Assembly: GCF_003885045.1 (NCBI RefSeq)
Contig: NZ_RHJS01000002.1
Location: forward strand, 4,891,302 to 4,955,301
DNA: 64,000 nucleotides
Source: Schaedlerella arabinosiphila
Lineage (GTDB): Bacteria > Bacillota > Clostridia > Lachnospirales > Lachnospiraceae
Direction of reading: 5' to 3'
The translations under genes were made by a program, and so were the position numbers. Of this stretch, positions 60,461-64,000 are shown piece by piece. Every line of letters begins with the position of its first letter. Positions within the stretch are counted from its first letter, which is position 1. The notes under the pieces are model-generated. The model searched no databases, had not been told where the DNA came from, and saw only the letters and a list, made by a program, of their open reading frames with translations.

Positions 60461-61056
60461 TTATCATATTTTACTCTTCACTTAGCCAAAAATCTATATA
60501 TAGAATTTATTCCATTGACTATCGCTATATCTTGTGTTATTATAATCATGTATTTAAGTTTTTGTGTTATCCCACATCGGGAGTCTGGACCATTCCTCCA
60601 GAGCACACGCGAGTTTAAGTTTGGAAATCAGAGTCATTAGGATAGCCGCACCCTGCGGTCGTTTAATGGCTCTTTTTTTATTTTTTAGGAAAATCAAGTT
60701 ATATACAGTAAAAACCCCGTAAACACTGGGTTTTAGAGGTTTTAAAACAACAAAATCTGACGTATTTACTACCGATTTACAACTTTTGAAAGAGTCTTGA
60801 TATGACAAACAAAATCGAATAATTTTTAAAATCTAAGAGCAAAAACAGCACCGGATTTTCCAAAGAGATTCTTCGAATGAGTCTCACGTGTGCTGTTTTT
60901 TCGATTTTATCCTAGATTCTCATGCGTTCATGTTTCCAAAAAGTAGGATATTTATTGTGTAATATGCCGAAAATAAAGGTGAGCTTCGAAAATCACTTTG
61001 AAAAAGAGGATAAAATTGTTATTATATATCTATAAATTTTAAAGGGAGGACATAGT
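60461..61056. other. Noncoding stretch with two terminators
   Basis: No supported gene. A plus-strand terminator lies at about 60629-60690 (AGAGTCATTA with TTAATGGCTCT, inner CCGCA/TGCGG, then a T run). A bidirectional terminator lies at about 60843-60903 (AACAGCAC/GTGCTGTT with T runs on both strands). A minus-strand frame at 60554-60808 has no ribosome site and crosses these hairpins. Confidence 0.55.
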
Positions 61057-61269
61057 ATGAATAGTCTTACAGAAGAACAAAAATGTGAGGTAAGAAAAGA
61101 AATCGAATCTGTTCTGCGCAAGAAAACGAGAGAGGTTCTTGATGAAGTGGAGAAAAAATGTCCATTTGCTAACAGGCACCAAATAAGTGGTGTTTTGTCA
61201 GGAATGAACACAAATAAAATTATAAAATGTGACGAACAGAAATATTCTTATTTTATGGGTGATGAATAA
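61057..61269 (+). CDS. Small element protein, unknown function
   Basis: 70 residues, MNSLTEEQKCEVRKEIESVLRK and onward, with a charged helical N-terminus and a compact end (FANRHQISGVLSGMNTNKII) that could be a helix-turn-helix. GGGAGG lies about eight bases before the ATG. Followed by the palindrome-rich noncoding block. Confidence 0.5.
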   Translation: MNSLTEEQKCEVRKEIESVLRKKTREVLDEVEKKCPFANRHQISGVLSGMNTNKIIKCDEQKYSYFMGDE

Positions 61270-61375
61270 TCCTGCCTTGATAGTTTGCAAATTGGAAAGC
61301 CAAGAAATTGCCAGAAAATATATTGTGTAGTCGAAGGCTGTAAAACAGCAGACTATCTCATTTCCTCTTGACCGT

Positions 61376-61640
61376 CTTATATCCTATATTATGGAATGTG
61401 TCAAGGACATGCCGTTATGCGGTGCGAAGCATCCTTGATACATACCGTAATATAGGATATACTGCCCGGAGAGGAAAGACTTTTACTTTCATTCCACCTA
61501 TTGATAGATTAAAGCTATGTTATAGAATGTACAGTATGCAACAGACAAATTCCCCCTATGGGAGAGGGCATAGGGGCAAAAAATTTTGCTCGAGTGCAAA
61601 TGTGAGTTTTACATTTGCTCTCAAAATTTTTGTTTCAGGG
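61376..61640. repeat. Palindrome-rich noncoding block, candidate origin of transfer or replication
   Basis: A long imperfect inverted repeat has arms 61378-61412 and 61429-61461 (about 30 of 33 bases pair; outer part TATATCCTATATTA is perfect). Further on are CCCCTATG/CATAGGGG (61553-61576), GCAAAAAATTTTGC (61576-61589) and GCAAATGT/ACATTTGC (61596-61618). No gene is present. Such nested stems typify nick sites of relaxases or rolling-circle initiators. Confidence 0.55.
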
Positions 61641-62064
61641 GTGAAGGAATGGTACATAAATAATAATCTGGGTAATATGATTTTCCGTTGAAGATATTTT
61701 TGTTGAATAATTTAGCTACTACCGAATCGTTGATATAATCTATTACAATAGTTTTGTAAGGATTATATCCTTTTTTTATATCTGAATCCCATTTGTATAA
61801 ATTAATTTTTAATTCTGTAGGTTGTCCGTTAATTCGGTTATGCTCTGATTCAATCCGCTTGTAGAGGTTCTCGTCGTTATAATTTCGATACACTATAACA
61901 TTGATTTCCGTATCACGTCTCTCTGAATCGTCTTTCGTTGTGTATGACTGGATAAAACTGTTGTAAATTCTAAATTCTGGTAGTTCGTTGTATGATTCAA
62001 TAATCAGGATAACTAAACAGGCAAACACTATAAAAGCACTTATCTTTCTTTTTTTCTTCATCAT
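61621..62064 (-). CDS. Membrane-anchored small protein, unknown function
   Basis: 147 residues. One N-terminal helix (KISAFIVFACLVILIIESY) and a soluble outer domain of charged character (YRNYNDENLYKRIESEHNRING, LFNKNIFNGKSYYPDYYLC). GGAGGG precedes the ATG. It is divergent from the small XRE-like gene at 62204, which may regulate it. No family recognised. Confidence 0.55.
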   Translation of the reverse strand: MMKKKRKISAFIVFACLVILIIESYNELPEFRIYNSFIQSYTTKDDSERRDTEINVIVYRNYNDENLYKRIESEHNRINGQPTELKINLYKWDSDIKKGYNPYKTIVIDYINDSVVAKLFNKNIFNGKSYYPDYYLCTIPSPLKQKF

Positions 62065-62203
62065 CTAAATTCCCTCCTTTCTTTTTTGTGCTTATATAGA
62101 ACGTATTTAATTATACAGTAATCATATAAACACTGTCTATAGCGGATGTATTCAAATATATGATATTTGGTTATACTGTATACAAATAGGAAGAGGTGCG
62201 AAT

Positions 62204-62416
62204 ATGAAGTATCTACACATAAATATCATGGAATTGTTACAAGAGCGTGGAATCAGCAAAACAAGAATCTGTAAAGATTTAGATTTACAGAGAGGAAATT
62301 TCAACAGGTATTGTCGTGATGAATTTCAGCGATTAGATGCGAATTTATTGGTTCGTTTATGTGATTATTTCGATTGTGATATTGTGGATTTATTGGAGAT
62401 AAGGGAGAAAGACTGA
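62204..62416 (+). CDS. Small Cro/C1-type regulator
   Basis: 70 residues with helix-turn-helix IMELLQERGISKTRICKDLDLQRGNFNRYC and a YFDCDIVDLLEI end, the layout of short YozG-like Cro/C1 regulators. GAGGTG precedes the ATG. The upstream gap of 140 bases is shared with the divergent membrane protein. It overlaps the end of the convergent gene at 62390. Confidence 0.75.
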   Translation: MKYLHINIMELLQERGISKTRICKDLDLQRGNFNRYCRDEFQRLDANLLVRLCDYFDCDIVDLLEIREKD

Positions 62417-62731
62417 AAAAGCACTCCTTTTGAAGTTACAAAAACGTAGATTCTTAAAATAATTTTTAAGTAACTTAAGAATATCGTTCTCTGATATATC
62501 GGATTCTGTCATCAGTCTGTGGATTTCGCTTGGCATGTTTACCGTTCGATGCAAATTGATATCCTCCAATACATTTCCAAGAATCTTAATCATATGGTCT
62601 ACAGACCATTTTGAGAACGGGATTTCGATATATGTGTCTGGTTCTTTGATATAGTCTTCAATTGCGCCGCAAAAGATATGTTGTTGATGTGTTTCTTTGT
62701 TTTCGACTACATGCCAGTCTTCAAATTCCAT
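62390..62731 (-). CDS. Hypothetical protein, convergent with the small regulator
   Basis: 113 residues, MEFEDWHVVENKETHQQHI and onward, without recognised motifs; acidic N-terminal half, basic C-terminus (KNYFKNLRFCNFKRS). It overlaps the tail of the regulator gene by 27 bp on the other strand. AAGGAG lies before the ATG. Confidence 0.5.
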   Translation of the reverse strand: MEFEDWHVVENKETHQQHIFCGAIEDYIKEPDTYIEIPFSKWSVDHMIKILGNVLEDINLHRTVNMPSEIHRLMTESDISENDILKLLKNYFKNLRFCNFKRSAFSVFLPYLQ

Positions 62732-62756
62732 GTAAAATCTCCTTATCTATAAATGG

Positions 62757-62936
62757 TTAACAGGCTTCCAGATAGTAAATGTCTTCTTTGTCGAATGCTT
62801 CCAATATCTCGCAGACATCCTTTTCAGCCACACAAATCAGACGTTCGTCATCGATGCTATATGAAATCTGGTTTCTATCTAAAATGACTATTGCCGCCTC
62901 AAAGTCTGCAAGCCTCTCAATATAGAATTGTGACAT
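62757..62936 (-). CDS. 59-residue hypothetical protein
   Basis: Frame MSQFYIERLADFEAAIVILD to EDIYYLEAC, with AAGGGGG seven bases before the ATG. It is acidic and compact. It lies between two other small minus-strand genes in what seems one operon. Family not recognised. Confidence 0.5.
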   Translation of the reverse strand: MSQFYIERLADFEAAIVILDRNQISYSIDDERLICVAEKDVCEILEAFDKEDIYYLEAC

Positions 62937-62954
62937 ATCGCGCCCCCTTCCGTA

Positions 62955-63320
62955 TTACCTTAATCTGACATTTAACTTTTTAAAGATATTCATATTTAGC
63001 TGATATTCTTCACATTTATGTTCCGTCTTTTTCACTCGGACTTTGTCGCCTATTGCAAACATATCCGATATGGTCTCGATTTTCTTCCTGTTTGTGCAAT
63101 ATCCACTATCATAAAATGCACAGTTTAAACACATAGGTACAATCTCGACTTTACCCACTAATCGTCCAAGGCTGCAGTTGCATCCATCATCGTCTTCATA
63201 ACGTTCCAAAGTGCCCCTATGGTGCCCCAAATAGTCATATCCGTCATCTTCAATGATTGTGATAGTCCGCTCCTGCCCACAGAAAATACAGCGCCTTTTT
63301 TCGTAATGTTTTCGTTCCAT
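62955..63320 (-). CDS. Cysteine-rich small protein (zinc-binding likely)
   Basis: 121 residues. RRCIFCGQERTITII, DDGCNCSLGRLVG and MCLNCAFYDSGYCTNRKK supply several CxxC or C-x-C groups, so it probably binds zinc; the C-terminal part MFAIGDKVRVKKTEH is basic. GGGAG precedes the ATG. First of three small minus-strand genes; a strong terminator from the next gene upstream separates it. Function unknown. Confidence 0.6.
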   Translation of the reverse strand: MERKHYEKRRCIFCGQERTITIIEDDGYDYLGHHRGTLERYEDDDGCNCSLGRLVGKVEIVPMCLNCAFYDSGYCTNRKKIETISDMFAIGDKVRVKKTEHKCEEYQLNMNIFKKLNVRLR

Positions 63321-63356
63321 TTCGTCTCCCTCTTTCTATGTTATTATGGTATTCCC

Positions 63357-63394
63357 GAAAAAAAAAGGCACCGACATCTTTCGATGTCGGTGCC
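63357..63394 (-). terminator. Strong intrinsic terminator
   Basis: GGCACCGACATC and GATGTCGGTGCC form a perfect 12-bp stem with loop TTTC, followed on the minus strand by about nine Ts. It ends the Asn-rich protein gene. Confidence 0.92.
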
Positions 63395-63416
63395 TATACG
63401 TTATGAGATATGCGTA

Positions 63417-64000
63417 TTACTGCTTTGCGCCGCAGCCTGTGCAATATCTGTAATCTACAGTGGTCTTGCTCTCATAATGTCCCTGATCTTCCGTATGGGA
63501 TCCAACCTGAACCTGTGTTGTGCGTGTTTCGGTGTGTCCGTTGTCGGGTTCACCAGCATCAAGATGTGCAATCATATGAGCATCCATTGCGGAAATATCC
63601 ATAACTGCGCCACAGTTACATACCCAAACACCTGTTGTCTGTGTCTCATAATCCGGAACTGTTACCATGTTAGAAACCCACTCCTGTGTCGTTACTGTAT
63701 GGTCTGCCCAAGAATGTGTGTGAACTGGTGCTTCCGGCTCTGTTACAACCGGTGCAGACGGCTTTTCTACTGGCTTCTCAACCGGTGCCGGGTTGCTTGG
63801 AACTACCGGTGCCTGTGCGTTGTTGTTCTGGTTGTTATTGTTCTGAACATTGTTGTTTCCGGCATTGTTCGGAACGTTATTGTTGCCTGTATTGCTGTTA
63901 TCCGGAACGTTGTTGTTCTGAACATTGTCATTCTGACCGTTATTGTTCTCTACAGCATTGTTTTCCGTCTTATTTTCTGTCTGATTCTCTGCTTCCGGTG
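63417..64000 (-). CDS. Asn/Gln-rich extracellular-type protein with C-terminal zinc-ribbon-like end (start beyond right edge)
   Basis: About 193 C-terminal residues are in the window. The part nearest the edge is extremely Asn/Gln-rich with short repeats (NVQNNNVPDN, NTGNNNVPNNAG). A Pro/Val/Glu linker follows (PAPVEKPVEKPSAPV), then a domain with His-rich THSWADHTV, VCNCGAVMD, MDAHMIAHLDAG and YCTGCGAKQ. The cysteine pairs and histidines suggest metal binding. A linker of this sort usually spans the cell wall. The N-terminus and any signal peptide lie beyond the window. Confidence 0.6.
   Translation of the reverse strand, partial: PEAENQTENKTENNAVENNNGQNDNVQNNNVPDNSNTGNNNVPNNAGNNNVQNNNNQNNNAQAPVVPSNPAPVEKPVEKPSAPVVTEPEAPVHTHSWADHTVTTQEWVSNMVTVPDYETQTTGVWVCNCGAVMDISAMDAHMIAHLDAGEPDNGHTETRTTQVQVGSHTEDQGHYESKTTVDYRYCTGCGAKQ

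Noticed and set aside
60554..60808. An 84-codon minus-strand frame
   Set aside because: It lacks a ribosome site, crosses a terminator hairpin, and its text looks like untranslated DNA.

Overview
The window reads as chromosomal DNA of an anaerobic low-GC Firmicute, most likely of the Lachnospiraceae (Clostridia). The reasons are strong AGGAGG-type ribosome binding sites, a TRAP-linked sugar-acid operon, a DUF4317 gene fragment, and a long conjugative element of the type common in gut Clostridia. The genus cannot be fixed from the sequence alone.

Layout. 1-2.4 kb (minus strand): the end of a BceAB/MacB-like ABC exporter and a PIN-domain toxin-antitoxin pair. 2.5-5.7 kb: a pyrG-purF nucleotide operon with a promoter and a terminator-like hairpin in its leader. 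5.7-12.5 kb: a six-gene catabolic operon (SDR, HpcH/HpaI aldolase, TRAP DctPQM, DapA/NanA-family lyase) divergent from a FadR/GntR regulator. 12.6-16.5 kb: a PadR regulator divergent from a MATE pump across duplicated operator-like palindromes, a second convergent MATE pump, and a CD3324-like regulator. 16.8-18.7 kb: one intact and one decayed ORF6N-domain gene plus another gene fragment. 18.75-19.2 kb: a tRNA-Arg(CCU) 3' half flanked on both sides by repeats of ATTAGCA, which I read as an attachment site of an integrative element.

19.3 kb to the right edge looks like an integrative conjugative element (ICE) with cargo. The plus-strand backbone carries a winged-helix protein, a LytTR regulator, VirD4/TraG (28.5 kb), an S1-domain protein, and then a type IV secretion operon (39.5-47.6 kb: pilin-like, VirB6/TrbL-like, a lytic transglycosylase/C39 protein, and a PrgI-VirB4 fusion). 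A 1456-residue SpaA/VaFE surface adhesin, a zinc-finger protein and a sigma-like factor follow. Two transfer promoters (25.7 and 39.1 kb) share the same architecture: two TGGCAC direct repeats exactly 21 bp apart, 32 bp to CATATGTTAAAAT, then an intrinsic terminator. The LytTR protein encoded at 25.2 kb is the obvious candidate activator.

Three AT-rich islands interrupt this backbone and look like defence cargo: a P-loop NTPase plus membrane protein (21.8-24.7 kb), a ParB-like plus Mrr-like nuclease pair (33.9-35.8 kb), and a single large P-loop NTPase (55.4-57.5 kb). Small mobile elements cluster beside the second island: an IS21-type end remnant, a 129-bp MITE with a perfect 9-bp target duplication, an IS1380 copy, and a probable type I toxin.

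The right end (57.6-64 kb) has degenerate tRNA-like structures, an intact tRNA-Lys, a set of ATGA-coupled small genes, a second copy of the PIN toxin-antitoxin, a palindrome-rich noncoding block (61.4-61.6 kb) resembling an origin, and small genes of plasmid/phage character. I see no integrase and no relaxase in the window, so the element probably extends beyond 64 kb. All family names come from reading motifs; no database search was run.
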